A stretch of DNA of 64,000 nt from Pseudomonas orientalis (GTDB lineage: Bacteria > Pseudomonadota > Gammaproteobacteria > Pseudomonadales > Pseudomonadaceae). A program made the position numbers and the translations under genes. The stretch spans positions 1 to 64,000 of the forward strand of contig NZ_CP018049.1 of NCBI RefSeq assembly GCF_002934065.1, written 5' to 3'. Position 1 is the first letter of the stretch, and each line of letters starts with the position of its first letter. A model generated the notes under the pieces. The model saw only the letters and a program-made list of their open reading frames with translations, was not told the origin of the DNA and made no database searches. This document shows, piece after piece, positions 32,418-44,352 of this stretch.

Positions 32418-33377
32418 ATGCAGGCGCAATTGATCGCGCTCGATTGGGGAACCAGCTCCCTTCGTGCTTACAAACTAGGCCCCGCCGGCGTGGTGCTGGA
32501 ACAACGCTCACTGGCGTCGGGCATCATGCATTTGCCCAGCGAGCCGCGTGACATTGCAGGCGTGCGCTGCAGCAATGGTTTCGAGCTGGCCTTCGACACC
32601 GCCTGTGGGGACTGGCTCGACGCCCAGCCCGACCTGCCGGTGATTGCCTGCGGCATGGTCGGCAGCGCACAGGGTTGGAGCGAAGCGGCTTATCGCAACA
32701 CCCCGGTGGATGTGGCGAGCCTGGGCCAGGCGCTGCATAAGGTGCGTAGCGTGCGTGGGGTTGATGTGCATATCGTGCCGGGCGTGATCGAGCAGGGCGG
32801 CCTGCCCAATGTGATGCGCGGCGAAGAAACCCAGGTGCTCGGTGTGCTGCGAGGGCTTGCGAGCGACGTACTGATTGGCCTGCCGGGCAGCCATTCCAAA
32901 TGGGTCGAGGTCGTCGAAGGCTGTATCACTCACTTCGACACCTTCATGACCGGTGAGCTGTTCGCCGTCTTGAGCCAGCACAGCATCCTGGGGCGTACCC
33001 AGCAATCATCGGAACATTTCCAGACCGAGGCGTTTGACCGCGGCGTGCATGTGGCGCTTTCGGCAGATGGCCGGCGCGGTGTGCTCTCGACGCTGTTCAG
33101 TGCCCGCACCCTTGGCCTGACTGCCCAACTGACGCCCGAGCAGCAGCCTGACTACCTGTCCGGCCTGTTGATCGGTCATGAACTGGCCGGTTTATCCGAC
33201 AACGCAAAATCCAAGCCGATCGTCCTGGTCGGTGCCGCCCCCCTCTGCGCCCGCTATCAACGTGCCCTCGCGCTGTGCGGCTTCACCGACGTCAGCCTGG
33301 CGCAGGCCGCCAGCGAGCGCGGTTTGTGGCAACTGGCCGTGGCGGCCGGGCTCACTCAACCTGTAACGGAGGCCTGA
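32418..33377 (+). CDS. dgoK: 2-dehydro-3-deoxygalactonokinase
   Basis: DgoK phosphorylates 2-keto-3-deoxygalactonate in the DeLey-Doudoroff galactonate pathway. The 319-residue protein has the nucleotide-binding start LIALDWGTSSLRAYKL and later regions GMVGSAQGWSEA, GLPGSHSKWVEV and FDTFMTGELFAVLSQHSILG typical of the family. It is the first gene of dgoK-dgoA-dgoD-dgoT and ends 1 base before dgoA. Confidence 0.96.
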   Translation: MQAQLIALDWGTSSLRAYKLGPAGVVLEQRSLASGIMHLPSEPRDIAGVRCSNGFELAFDTACGDWLDAQPDLPVIACGMVGSAQGWSEAAYRNTPVDVASLGQALHKVRSVRGVDVHIVPGVIEQGGLPNVMRGEETQVLGVLRGLASDVLIGLPGSHSKWVEVVEGCITHFDTFMTGELFAVLSQHSILGRTQQSSEHFQTEAFDRGVHVALSADGRRGVLSTLFSARTLGLTAQLTPEQQPDYLSGLLIGHELAGLSDNAKSKPIVLVGAAPLCARYQRALALCGFTDVSLAQAASERGLWQLAVAAGLTQPVTEA

Positions 33378-33378
33378 C

Positions 33379-33999
33379 ATGCTTAAAACAGCACTCGCAC
33401 AAAACGGTCTGATCGCGATCCTGCGCGGTGTGCGCCCGGACGAAGCCGAGGCCGTCGGCCAGGCGCTGTACCAGGCCGGTTTTCGCGTCATCGAAGTGCC
33501 GCTTAACTCGCCGGACCCCTACACCAGCATCCGCATCCTGCGCGACAGTCTGCCCGCCGATTGCCTGATTGGTGCCGGTACGGTGCTGACGCCCGAGCAG
33601 GTCGAGCAGGTCAAGGCCGCCGGCGGCCAGGTGATCGTGATGCCCCACAGCGATGCCAGGGTATTGCGGGCGGCGAAAGCGGCGGGCTTGTATCTGTCGC
33701 CGGGCGTCGCCACGCCGACCGAAGCCTTTGCCGCACTGGCCGAAGGCGCCGACGTATTGAAACTGTTTCCGGCCGAGCAAATGGCCCCGGCGGTGATCAA
33801 GGCGTGGCTTGCGGTATTGCCGGCGGGCACGTTGCTGCTGCCGGTGGGCGGTATCACGCCGGACAATATGCAAGTGTTCACCGACGCCGGTGCCAAAGGC
33901 TTCGGGCTGGGGTCCGGCTTGTTCAAGCCGGGTATGACCGTCGAGCAGGTTGCGAGCCGCGCCCAGGCTTATGTCGCGGCCTGGAAAGCTTTGAGCTGA
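33379..33999 (+). CDS. dgoA: 2-dehydro-3-deoxy-6-phosphogalactonate aldolase
   Basis: DgoA cleaves KDPGal to pyruvate and glyceraldehyde 3-phosphate. It is a 206-residue class I aldolase of the KDPG family: the catalytic Glu lies in VIEVPLNSPDP and the Schiff-base Lys in DVLKLFPAEQMAP. VPAGTLLLPVGGI-like ending and GLGSGLFKPGMT match DgoA. It directly follows dgoK with almost no gap, so they are cotranscribed. Confidence 0.95.
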   Translation: MLKTALAQNGLIAILRGVRPDEAEAVGQALYQAGFRVIEVPLNSPDPYTSIRILRDSLPADCLIGAGTVLTPEQVEQVKAAGGQVIVMPHSDARVLRAAKAAGLYLSPGVATPTEAFAALAEGADVLKLFPAEQMAPAVIKAWLAVLPAGTLLLPVGGITPDNMQVFTDAGAKGFGLGSGLFKPGMTVEQVASRAQAYVAAWKALS

Positions 34000-34047
34000 C
34001 TTCAAGTTCCGCGCCTGCTGGCGCTGCATCTATAAGAGAGACAACAG

Positions 34048-35196
34048 ATGAAAATCACCAAACTGACGACCTTCATCGTCCCGCCGCGCTGGTGCTTCCT
34101 CAAGGTCGAAACCGACCAGGGCGTCACCGGCTGGGGTGAGCCCGTGGTTGAAGGTCGCGCCCACACCGTGGCCGCTGCCGTCGAAGAATTGTCCGACTAC
34201 CTGATCGGTAAAGACCCACGCAATATCGAAGACATCTGGACCGTGCTCTACCGTGGCGGCTTCTACCGCGGTGGCGCTGTGCACATGAGCGCCCTGGCCG
34301 GTATCGACCAGGCGTTGTGGGACATCAAGGGCAAGGCCCTGGGCGTGTCCGTCAGCGACCTGCTGGGCGGTCAGGTGCGTGACAAGATCCGTGTGTATTC
34401 GTGGATTGGTGGCGACCGCCCGGCCGACACGGCCCGCGCGGCCAAAGAGGCTGTGGCCCGTGGTTTCACTGCGGTGAAAATGAACGGCACCGAAGAGCTG
34501 CAGTTCGTCGACAGCTTCGAAAAAGTCGACCTGGCCCTGGCCAACGTCGCTGCCGTGCGCGATGCGGTCGGCCCTAATGTCGGCATTGGCGTCGATTTTC
34601 ATGGCCGCGTGCACAAGCCCATGGCCAAGGTGCTGATGAAGGAACTGGACCCGTACAAGCTGATGTTCATCGAAGAACCGGTGCTCAGCGAAAACTACGA
34701 AGCCCTCAAGGAACTGGCCCCCCTGACCAGCACCCCGATTGCCCTGGGCGAGCGCCTGTTCTCGCGCTGGGATTTCAAGCGCGTGCTCAGTGAAGGCTAT
34801 GTCGACATCATTCAGCCGGATGCGTCCCACGCCGGCGGCATCACCGAAACCCGCAAGATCGCCAACATGGCCGAAGCCTACGACGTGGCCCTGGCCCTGC
34901 ACTGCCCGCTGGGCCCGATTGCCCTGGCGGCCTGCCTGCAATTGGATGCGGTGTGCTACAACGCGTTTATCCAGGAACAGAGCCTGGGCATTCACTACAA
35001 CGAGAGCAACGATCTGCTCGACTACGTGCGCGATCCAGGCGTGTTCGATTATGACCAGGGCTTCGTGAAGATCCCCAACGGCCCGGGCCTGGGCATCGAG
35101 ATCAACGAGGAATACGTGGTCGAGCGCGCGGCCATCGGCCATCGCTGGCGCAACCCGATCTGGCGCCACGCCGACGGCAGTTTCGCCGAGTGGTGA
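34048..35196 (+). CDS. dgoD: D-galactonate dehydratase
   Basis: DgoD dehydrates galactonate to 2-keto-3-deoxygalactonate. It is a 382-residue enolase-superfamily enzyme with metal ligands in [26 protein letters not shown] and [12 protein letters not shown]. The general base His lies in the [12 protein letters not shown] loop region with a second His in [14 protein letters not shown]. The start follows AAGAGAG. A REPIN separates it from dgoT. Confidence 0.96.
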   Translation: MKITKLTTFIVPPRWCFLKVETDQGVTGWGEPVVEGRAHTVAAAVEELSDYLIGKDPRNIEDIWTVLYRGGFYRGGAVHMSALAGIDQALWDIKGKALGVSVSDLLGGQVRDKIRVYSWIGGDRPADTARAAKEAVARGFTAVKMNGTEELQFVDSFEKVDLALANVAAVRDAVGPNVGIGVDFHGRVHKPMAKVLMKELDPYKLMFIEEPVLSENYEALKELAPLTSTPIALGERLFSRWDFKRVLSEGYVDIIQPDASHAGGITETRKIANMAEAYDVALALHCPLGPIALAACLQLDAVCYNAFIQEQSLGIHYNESNDLLDYVRDPGVFDYDQGFVKIPNGPGLGIEINEEYVVERAAIGHRWRNPIWRHADGSFAEW

Positions 35197-35224
35197 TGTT
35201 GACTGCCTGAAATGTGGTCAAAAA

Positions 35225-35314
35225 TGTGGGAGGGGGCTTGCCCCCGATGGCGGTGGAACAGCCAGTACATCAGTGGATGACACACCGCAATCGGGGGCAA
35301 GCCCCCTCCCACAT
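35225..35314. repeat. REPIN between dgoD and dgoT
   Basis: This is an inward-facing REP pair with the standard GGGGGCTTGCCCCC cores. It lies within the dgo operon between two same-strand genes. As a large hairpin in the transcript it could lower dgoT expression or stabilise the upstream mRNA. Confidence 0.93.
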
Positions 35315-35381
35315 TTGATCCGGTTTCTTCAGTCAGCTCAGTTTTTCAGACCTCAATAAACATAAAAAGAGGCACCTCCCC

Positions 35382-36686
35382 ATGCACCCTGAATCCCTCA
35401 CCGGACAGGCTTCTTTAGTCACGCCCAGCCGAAAGCGCTTTTTCATCATGGTGCTGCTGTTCATCACCGTGGTGATCAACTACCTCGACCGCAGTAACCT
35501 GTCGATTGCCGCCCCGGCGCTGACCAGCGAGCTGGGCATCGACCCGGTCCATGTCGGACTGATTTTCTCGGCGTTCGGCTGGACCTACGCTGCGATGCAG
35601 ATCCCTGGCGGCTGGCTGGTCGACCGTGTGCCCCCGCGCATTCTCTACACCGCCGCCCTGCTGTTGTGGTCCATCGCCACCGTCATGCTCGGCTTTGCCG
35701 CCAGCTTCATTGCGTTGTTTGTGCTGCGCATGGCGGTCGGCGCCCTGGAAGCACCGGCCTACCCGATCAACAGCCGAGTGGTGACCACCTGGTTTCCCGA
35801 GCGTGAGCGCGCCACGGCGATTGGCGTTTACACCTCCGGCCAGTTTGTCGGGCTGGCGTTTCTCACCCCCGTGCTCGCCTGGCTGCAGCATGCATTCGGC
35901 TGGCACATGGTGTTCGTCGCCACCGGTGGCGTCGGTATCTTATGGGCGCTGATCTGGTACGCGGTATACCGCGAGCCAAAGGATTTCAAAGGCGCCAACG
36001 CGGCGGAAATCCAGTTGATCCGTGAGGGCGGCGGCCTAGTGGATATGCAGGAAAAAGCCAACAAGGCACCGTTCAGTTGGGTCGACCTGGGCATTGTGCT
36101 GAGCAAGCGCAAGTTGTGGGGCATCTACCTGGGGCAGTTCTGCCTGAACTCCACCCTGTGGTTTTTCCTGACCTGGTTCCCGACCTACCTGGTGAAGTAC
36201 CGCGGCATGGACTTCATCAAGTCCGGTCTGCTCGCCTCACTGCCGTTTCTGGCGGCGTTCGTCGGGGTGCTGTGCTCCGGGATTTTTTCCGACTGGCTGA
36301 TTCGCCGGGGCGCGTCGGTAGGCTTTGCGCGCAAATTGCCGATCATCGGCGGGCTGCTGATTTCCACGGCGATCATCGGCGCCAACTACGTGGATTCCAC
36401 CGCCTGGGTGATTGCGTTCCTGGCGGTAGCGTTCTTCGGCAATGGCCTGGCGTCGATCACCTGGTCGCTGGTGTCCACGCTTGCGCCTGCACGTTTGCTG
36501 GGGCTGACCGGTGGCGTGTTCAATTTCATCGGCAACCTGTCGGCCATTGCCACGCCGATCGTGATTGGTTTTCTCGCCAGCGGTGATTCGTTTGCCCCGG
36601 CCATCACCTATATCGCGGTGCTGGCGTTGCTGGGCGCGCTTTCCTACGTGTTGCTGGTGGGCAAGGTCGAGCGGATTGAGCTGTGA
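35382..36686 (+). CDS. dgoT: MFS transporter, probable D-galactonate importer
   Basis: This is an inner-membrane permease of the anion:cation symporter (ACS) branch, 434 residues with about 12 hydrophobic helices. The start MHPESLTGQASLVTPSRKRFF is followed by helix 1 and the family motif NYLDRSNLSIAAPAL. WLVDRVPPRILY is the loop 2-3 MFS signature. Its position after dgoKAD makes galactonate the likely substrate, but hexuronates are transported by close relatives. Confidence 0.9.
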   Translation: MHPESLTGQASLVTPSRKRFFIMVLLFITVVINYLDRSNLSIAAPALTSELGIDPVHVGLIFSAFGWTYAAMQIPGGWLVDRVPPRILYTAALLLWSIATVMLGFAASFIALFVLRMAVGALEAPAYPINSRVVTTWFPERERATAIGVYTSGQFVGLAFLTPVLAWLQHAFGWHMVFVATGGVGILWALIWYAVYREPKDFKGANAAEIQLIREGGGLVDMQEKANKAPFSWVDLGIVLSKRKLWGIYLGQFCLNSTLWFFLTWFPTYLVKYRGMDFIKSGLLASLPFLAAFVGVLCSGIFSDWLIRRGASVGFARKLPIIGGLLISTAIIGANYVDSTAWVIAFLAVAFFGNGLASITWSLVSTLAPARLLGLTGGVFNFIGNLSAIATPIVIGFLASGDSFAPAITYIAVLALLGALSYVLLVGKVERIEL

Positions 36687-36689
36687 AAC

Positions 36690-36711
36690 AAGGCGACCCT
36701 GGGGTCGCCTT
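36690..36711. terminator. Hairpin after dgoT
   Basis: AAGGCGACC and GGTCGCCTT form a 9-bp stem with a CTGG loop, 3 bases after the dgoT stop. The T run is short (TTCCTT), so it may be a weak or bidirectional terminator between convergent genes. Confidence 0.65.
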
Positions 36712-36721
36712 CCTTACCTGT

Positions 36722-38383
36722 TCACGGCACGGACATCTCGTTACGGAACACGTTGTGCGGGTCCCAATGCCGCTTGGTGCGGCGCAGGCGGCTTTCGATC
36801 ATGAGGTCGGGGACGAAAATCTTGTACCAGTACGGGTTTTTCGGCCTGGCCGGGTTGCCGTCCTCATGAGTCATGTCCAGGTCCGGATAGTTGATATAGC
36901 AGCCCTCGAACTGGTCATTGAGGGGCACACCCTGGTCATTGGCGAAGGCGTTGAAAAACAGTCCCTGAATCCATCGGGCGTGGGCCTGGTCCGCCGCCTC
37001 GCCGGCCTCCTGCCAATAGCACTGCGGTTGCCACTTCAGGTAGGACGAGCGCTGTGAGGCCGACGACTCCTTGCGAACCGCCGGTGTGGCCTCGTTGATG
37101 CGCCCGCCAAACGACTGGATTTGTATCAGGCTCTGGGTCAGGTATTGATCGGGGTCGTCCCAGTGCAGCGTGTCCCAGATCGCCTGGAGCACCTGAGGGG
37201 TGAATTCGCCCTTCTGGTAGGCCGACTTGTAGCGCCCGCGCAGATTGTCCCCTGAACCATTTAAGGTTTGCTGGCACACCAGCCAATCCAGGCGTCGCGT
37301 GGCCGCTAATGCGTCAGGCAATGCTTTGATGGCGCGTCCGCTGGCACCGCCGCTTGGCATATGCACGATGTAAAACGGCACCAGGCATTCCGTCGCGGGC
37401 AGGCCAATGGCAGCGAGCATTTTGGCGACGAAATCTTCAAAGGGCGCCTGATCTTCCAGCCCTCCAGCCCGATCAACGTAGTGAACGCCCAGGGTCACAT
37501 TGCCGGTGTTTGGGTGGCGCATCTCCAGCTTGGTCGCCAACCCCCACGTGTCGGGATTGCTCTGGTTAACGGCGAACCAGTCTTGATAGGCGATAAGCAG
37601 ATTGTCGAGCCTGGACTTCTCGGTCAGCAGCGACCAGTCCCATTCCAGCGCCAGCCAGAGCACCTCCTTCGGCGCCTCGGGCAATGCCTTGAAGTAATAG
37701 CTGGTGATGATGCCGAACTGACCGCCGCCTGCGCCGCAACACGCCGCGAAGAGGTCCAGCTCGTCAGGGTCTGTGCTGTCTCGCGAGACATGCACGGGTG
37801 TCAGTCCGCTGCCCTGTGCATTGGGCACCAACATGTCCACGCCGTGCAGCCAATCGCACACCAGGCCATGTTTGCGTGACAGCAACCCATAGCCGCCTCC
37901 GCAGATATGCCCGCCCAGGCCTACCGAATAGCACGAGCCGCCCGGCAGTGTTTTATTGGCCAGCTTGTACAACCTGACATAGGCGTCCCAATTCTGCGCA
38001 CCGGCCTCCAGGCGAAAGCTGTAGCGTTCGGGCCGCGCGGGCACCAGCGCGGAAGCGAGTTGCCCGTCGGCAGCGTAGACCACTTGATTCAGCGGGCTGA
38101 TATCCAGAATCGATAGCACCTCGTCGCTGTTGCCGGGCATCCTGTTGGAGACGAAACCTTCGTAGCAGTGACCACCGCTTCGAACCGTTATACGGCCGTG
38201 GGTGATCGCCAGCGCCTCGGCGGCGGCGTCGATGATGTCCTGGGGACTGTGGCACAGGTAGATACGATTCGCGCCATTGGGCGACGACTCACCCTGTACG
38301 TTGCCCAATGGCCAACGCAGGTTGAAGCCTTTCTGCAAGGTGGAATGACGGGGGTCTGAAGACGTGATGAGATCAAATGCCAT
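36722..38383 (-). CDS. FAD-linked oxidase with berberine-bridge C-terminal domain
   Basis: The protein has 553 residues from the ATG at 38383 (AAGGAG 8 bases upstream). The N-terminal FAD-binding PCMH domain has RSGGHCYEG with His72 and PGGSCYSVGLGGHICGGGYG with Cys151. These match the two covalent FAD attachment residues of berberine bridge enzyme-like oxidases. The C-terminal BBE segment is WDPHNVFRNEMSV. No signal peptide is obvious. It is a single gene between dgoT and trpA with no catabolic partners, so it looks like an accessory insertion. Relatives oxidise sugars, alkaloids or polyketides; the substrate here is unknown. Confidence 0.87.
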   Translation of the reverse strand: MAFDLITSSDPRHSTLQKGFNLRWPLGNVQGESSPNGANRIYLCHSPQDIIDAAAEALAITHGRITVRSGGHCYEGFVSNRMPGNSDEVLSILDISPLNQVVYAADGQLASALVPARPERYSFRLEAGAQNWDAYVRLYKLANKTLPGGSCYSVGLGGHICGGGYGLLSRKHGLVCDWLHGVDMLVPNAQGSGLTPVHVSRDSTDPDELDLFAACCGAGGGQFGIITSYYFKALPEAPKEVLWLALEWDWSLLTEKSRLDNLLIAYQDWFAVNQSNPDTWGLATKLEMRHPNTGNVTLGVHYVDRAGGLEDQAPFEDFVAKMLAAIGLPATECLVPFYIVHMPSGGASGRAIKALPDALAATRRLDWLVCQQTLNGSGDNLRGRYKSAYQKGEFTPQVLQAIWDTLHWDDPDQYLTQSLIQIQSFGGRINEATPAVRKESSASQRSSYLKWQPQCYWQEAGEAADQAHARWIQGLFFNAFANDQGVPLNDQFEGCYINYPDLDMTHEDGNPARPKNPYWYKIFVPDLMIESRLRRTKRHWDPHNVFRNEMSVP

Positions 38384-38493
38384 GATGTACTCCTTAAGAG
38401 CCAAAGATGACTTCTGATGCAGCTAACTTAACGACCGGGAGGCAAGAACTGCGGGGGCTTGCAGAGGCAGTTAGACGACAAGAGGCATGAAGT

Positions 38494-38526
38494 GCTTGTG
38501 GGGTGACGGCATGTCACCCCACAAGC
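38494..38526 (-). terminator. Long hairpin downstream of trpA
   Basis: GCTTGTGGGGTGAC and GTCACCCCACAAGC form a perfect 14-bp stem with a 5-base loop, between the end of trpA and the start of the BBE-like gene. A T run is lacking on the minus strand, so termination strength is uncertain. Confidence 0.6.
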
Positions 38527-38553
38527 CTAGCGCAAGAATCCAGACGGGCGCGC

Positions 38554-39362
38554 TTACCGACGAGCGTTACGTACGCCTTCGGACAGCGCCGCGCAATGGC
38601 TCAATACGCCGTCGATGGCTTGCTGGTCGCTGGCGGCGTTGGCGATGTGATCGATCAGCGCAGAGCCCACCACCACACCGTCCGCCAGACGCGCAATGGC
38701 CGCCGCTTGCTCCGGAGTACGGATACCGAAGCCGATGCTGATCGGCAGATCGGTATGACGACGCAGGCGCTTCACGGCTTCTTCGACGTGCTCCAGGGTC
38801 GCCGCGCCGGCACCGGTCACGCCCGCTACCGACACGTAGTACACAAAGCCGGAGCTGCCGTTGAGCACTGTTGGCAGGCGTACGTCGTCAGTGGTCGGCG
38901 TGGTCAGGCGGATGAAGTCGATACCCGCCGCCTGGGCCGGATCGCACAGTTCACCGTTGTGTTCAGGCGGCATGTCCACCACGATCAGCCCGTCTACGTC
39001 CGCTTCCTTGGCGTCGGTAATGAATTGCGGCACACCGTACTTGTGGATCGGGTTGAAGTAGCCCATCAACACCAGGGGCGTGTCGTTGTTGTCTTTGCGG
39101 AACTCGCGAACCATCTGCAGGGTTTTCGCCAGGTTCTGCCTGGCCTCCAGCGCGCGGATGTTGGCCAATTGGATGGCCGGGCCATCGGCCATCGGGTCGG
39201 TGAAGGGCATGCCCAACTCGATCACGTCGGCTCCGGCAGCGGGCAGGCCTTTGAGGATGGCCAGCGAGGCGTCATAACCCGGGTCGCCGGCAGTGACGAA
39301 GGTCACCAGGGCGGCGCGGTTCTGCTCTTTGAGTTGCGCGAAGCGCGTCTGCAGGCGGCTCA

Positions 39363-39363
<1 letters not shown>
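38554..39363 (-). CDS. trpA: Tryptophan synthase alpha subunit
   Basis: TrpA cleaves indole-3-glycerol phosphate and channels indole to TrpB. The true start is the ATG at 39361-39363, giving 269 residues; the longer frame is antisense overlap with trpB. Catalytic acids lie in [16 protein letters not shown] and in [12 protein letters not shown], and the phosphate-binding glycines in [11 protein letters not shown]. Its start overlaps the trpB stop by 4 bases. Confidence 0.98.
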
Positions 39364-41592
<2,229 letters not shown>

Positions 41593-41596
<4 letters not shown>

Positions 41597-41919
41597 TCGC
41601 CGCGTTTGCACAGCAGGTAGGCTGCCAGCAGACCCAGGGCACCGACGGCAACGCCGGCGGTGGTCCATGGGTGCTCTTGTGCGTAATCGCGAGTGGCAAC
41701 GCCGGTTTCGCGGATTTTGACTTTGCTTTCTTCGTAGGCGTCGCTGATCAGGTGGCGCGAGTGCTTGAGGGCATTCTCGGCATTGCTTTTCAGGGCCTTC
41801 AGCGTTTTGCGCGACTCATCGGATGCGTCGTCCTTGAGGCTCTCGAGGGATTTGAGCAGGCTCGAAATCTCGGCTTCCATGCTTTCCAGCGACGCTTTGC
41901 GTAAAGAAGTGTTGGCCAT
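41593..41919 (-). CDS. DUF883 (ElaB/YqjD-type) membrane-anchored protein
   Basis: The protein has 108 residues: a long coiled-coil helix (about 10-75) followed by [34 protein letters not shown]. This ends in one transmembrane segment with the EHPW motif typical of YqjD/ElaB. E. coli relatives bind ribosomes at the inner membrane in stationary phase. The start has GGAGA. Its stop codon overlaps that of trpI. Confidence 0.9.
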
Positions 41920-42076
41920 TTGGACATCTCCTGAAGTGATTGAGTGGCGTGTGTAGATACCGACTGCGGCCGTTTCAGAAAGTGCATTAAATCTGAACTT
42001 TCGTGGCCGAGCGGTCGCCTCAAGCAGTACGAATATTCACTGCTAGTCTTGATTGACGACCTACAGGAGAAACACC

Positions 42077-42292
42077 ATGAGCGAACATCACACCTACAAG
42101 AAAGTCGAATTGGTGGGCTCATCCACCACCACCATCGAAGATGCGATCCAGAATGCCCTGGCCGAAGCCAGCAAAAGCCTCAAGCATCTGGAATGGTTTG
42201 AAGTGACTGAAACCCGTGGTCATATCGAGGATGGCAAGGTCGCGCACTATCAGGTCACCCTGAAGGTGGGATTCCGAATTGCCAGTAGTTGA
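42077..42292 (+). CDS. Dodecin family flavin-binding protein
   Basis: This is a small protein of 71 residues. The ATG at 42077 follows CAGGAG; an upstream in-frame ATG at 42053 lacks a site. [26 protein letters not shown] and [27 protein letters not shown] are the dodecin fold and its flavin-stacking Trp region. Dodecins form hollow 12-mers that store or buffer flavins or CoA. Confidence 0.94.
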   Translation: MSEHHTYKKVELVGSSTTTIEDAIQNALAEASKSLKHLEWFEVTETRGHIEDGKVAHYQVTLKVGFRIASS

Positions 42293-42408
42293 TCGGGCAC
42301 GCGGAACTTTGACCGCTGGCCGATTGCCATAACCTGCGCTACACCCAATGCATGCCGACGCCCTGAGCGTCGGCATGCTCTTTTCGACCAGCGCAAGGAA
42401 AGTATCGG

Positions 42409-42633
42409 ATGAAGAAGTTTCTGTTGGCGGTAGGTTTGTTGAGCATTGCAGGCACGGCCCTGGCGGCGGGCAAGCCTTGTGAAGAGCTCAAAGACGAACT
42501 CGCGGCAAAGCTCGATGCCAAGGGCGTTCAGCACTATTCGCTGGATGTTGTGGATAAAGGCGCAGCCGCCGATGGCCAAGTGATTGGCAGTTGCGAAGGC
42601 GACACCAAGGAAATCGTCTACAAGCGCGGTTAA
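42409..42633 (+). CDS. DUF1161 secreted small protein (copy 1)
   Basis: The precursor has 74 residues, with a clear signal peptide (MKKFLLAVGLLSIAGTALAA). The mature part has two cysteines, in KPCEELK and GSCEGDTKEIVY, likely a disulfide. The function of DUF1161 is unknown. A paralogue lies at 44545, about 2 kb away. The gene is followed by a strong terminator. Confidence 0.9.
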   Translation: MKKFLLAVGLLSIAGTALAAGKPCEELKDELAAKLDAKGVQHYSLDVVDKGAAADGQVIGSCEGDTKEIVYKRG

Positions 42634-42650
42634 TCCCGTGTTGCAGACAT

Positions 42651-42682
42651 AAAAAACCGACGCAGGCGCGTCGGTTTTTTTT
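42651..42682 (+). terminator. Rho-independent terminator after DUF1161 copy 1
   Basis: An A run, ACCGACGC / GCGTCGGT stem with AGGC loop, and an eight-T run. It probably serves the convergent monooxygenase gene as well. Confidence 0.93.
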
Positions 42683-42692
42683 CGCCTGGGGT

Positions 42693-43694
42693 TTAGCCCT
42701 TCATCACCTGCGCCAGCAGCTCGTAGGAATGAATCCGGTCGGCGTGCTCATACAGGTCGCAGGTAAAGATCAGTTCGTCGGCGCCGGTCTGTTCGATCAG
42801 CACCTCCAGTTTGGCGCGGATCTTCGCCGGGCTGCCCACCATCGCCAGGCCGAGGAAACTGCCCACCGCTTCTTTCTCGTGGGGCAGCCACAGGCCGTCC
42901 ATGGTTTTTACCGGTGGGCGCTGCACCAGGCTTTGCCCGCGCATCAGCGCGAGGATGCGCTGGTACACCGAGGTGGCCAGGTAGTCCGCCTGTTCGTCGG
43001 TGTCAGCGGCGACCAGCGGAATGCCGAGCATCACGTAGGGCTTGTCCAGCACCGCCGAAGGCTTGAAGTGATTGCGGTACACCCGAACCGCTTCATGCAT
43101 CAGGCGCGGTGCGAAATGTGAGGCGAAGGCGTAGGGCAAGCCACGTTCACCAGCCAATTGCGCACTGAACAGACTCGAGCCCAGCAACCATACCGGCACG
43201 TTGGTGCCGGTGCCCGGGACTGCGATCACCCGCTGATCGGGCGTACGCGGGCCGAGATAGGCCATCAGTTCGGCCACGTCTTGCGGGAAGTCGTCCGCGC
43301 TGCCGGAGCGTTCACGGCGCAGGGCGCGGGCGGTCATCTGATCGGAACCGGGCGCGCGGCCCAGGCCCAGGTCGATACGGCCAGGGTACAGGCTCTCCAG
43401 GGTGCCAAACTGCTCGGCGATCACCAGCGGCGCGTGGTTGGGCAGCATCACCCCGCCGGAGCCGACGCGGATAGTCGAGGTCCCACCGGCCAGGTAGCCC
43501 AGCAATACCGAGGTAGCCGAGCTGGCGATACCGTCCATATTGTGGTGCTCAGCCACCCAGAAACGGTTATAGCCGAGCTTTTCCACGTGCTGGGCAAGGT
43601 CCAGGGAATTGCGTAACGATTGCGCCGCACTGCCGTTGGCGCGTACGGGCACCAGGTCGAGGGTCGAGAACTTCACGTCGGACAGCGATTTCAT
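42693..43694 (-). CDS. LLM-class flavin-dependent monooxygenase (luciferase-like)
   Basis: This is a cytosolic TIM-barrel flavoprotein of 333 residues from the ATG at 43694 (GGAG and AGG upstream). [42 protein letters not shown] is the N-terminal signature of the MsnO8/YhbW-like group. [22 protein letters not shown] and LGRAPGSD follow. It uses reduced flavin from a separate reductase. The substrate is unknown. Confidence 0.92.
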   Translation of the reverse strand: MKSLSDVKFSTLDLVPVRANGSAAQSLRNSLDLAQHVEKLGYNRFWVAEHHNMDGIASSATSVLLGYLAGGTSTIRVGSGGVMLPNHAPLVIAEQFGTLESLYPGRIDLGLGRAPGSDQMTARALRRERSGSADDFPQDVAELMAYLGPRTPDQRVIAVPGTGTNVPVWLLGSSLFSAQLAGERGLPYAFASHFAPRLMHEAVRVYRNHFKPSAVLDKPYVMLGIPLVAADTDEQADYLATSVYQRILALMRGQSLVQRPPVKTMDGLWLPHEKEAVGSFLGLAMVGSPAKIRAKLEVLIEQTGADELIFTCDLYEHADRIHSYELLAQVMKG

Positions 43695-43909
43695 AGCCTG
43701 CTTCTCCAATAGGGGCGCAGGCTTCTTAGACGAACCAAAACCTGCCGCTTCATGTGCATGGTCTATGCAATGAGGGCATATACCCGAGATTCAATAGCAG
43801 CCATGAAATTTCCTACTTATTTGGTAGGTCTTTCCGACAAGATGAACTTTGCGACGGCGTCTATCCTCAGAACCTTACTGACGCAAAATCACCGTTCGAG
43901 GAGAAAGCT

Positions 43910-44341
43910 ATGAGTATCGTTAAAAAGGCATCCGCGCATTGGGAAGGCGATCTGAAGACTGGCCTGGGTTCGATTTCCACCGAGACCGGCGTGCTGCGCG
44001 AAGCGCCCTATGGCTTCAAGGCCCGCTTCGAAGGCGGCAAGGGCACCAACCCTGAAGAACTGATTGGTGCGGCCCACGCCGGCTGCTTCTCCATGGCGTT
44101 TTCCATGATTCTCGGCGATGCAGGCCTTAAGGCTGACAGCATCGACACCGAAGCCCAGGTGACACTCGACCAGGTCGAGGGCGGTTTTGCGATTACCGCT
44201 GTGCATCTGGTGCTTAAAGCCAAGATTCCGGGCGCCAGCCAGGCGCAGTTCGACGAACTGAGCAAAAAGGCTAAGGAAGGGTGCCCAGTGTCCAAAGTGC
44301 TGAATGCAACCATCACCCTGGATGCCACGCTCCTGAACTAA
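43910..44341 (+). CDS. osmC: OsmC family organic hydroperoxide peroxidase
   Basis: OsmC reduces organic hydroperoxides with two redox cysteines. From the ATG at 43910 (GAGGAGA upstream) it has 143 residues. The catalytic cysteines are in AHAGCFSMAFS and KEGCPVSKVL, and the N-terminus MSIVKKASAHWEGDLKTG is typical of OsmC rather than Ohr. A CTATCCT stretch about 40 bases upstream resembles a stationary-phase -10 element (one base off CTATACT). That would fit RpoS control, as in E. coli. Confidence 0.94.
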   Translation: MSIVKKASAHWEGDLKTGLGSISTETGVLREAPYGFKARFEGGKGTNPEELIGAAHAGCFSMAFSMILGDAGLKADSIDTEAQVTLDQVEGGFAITAVHLVLKAKIPGASQAQFDELSKKAKEGCPVSKVLNATITLDATLLN

Positions 44342-44352
44342 CCCTTGGACTG

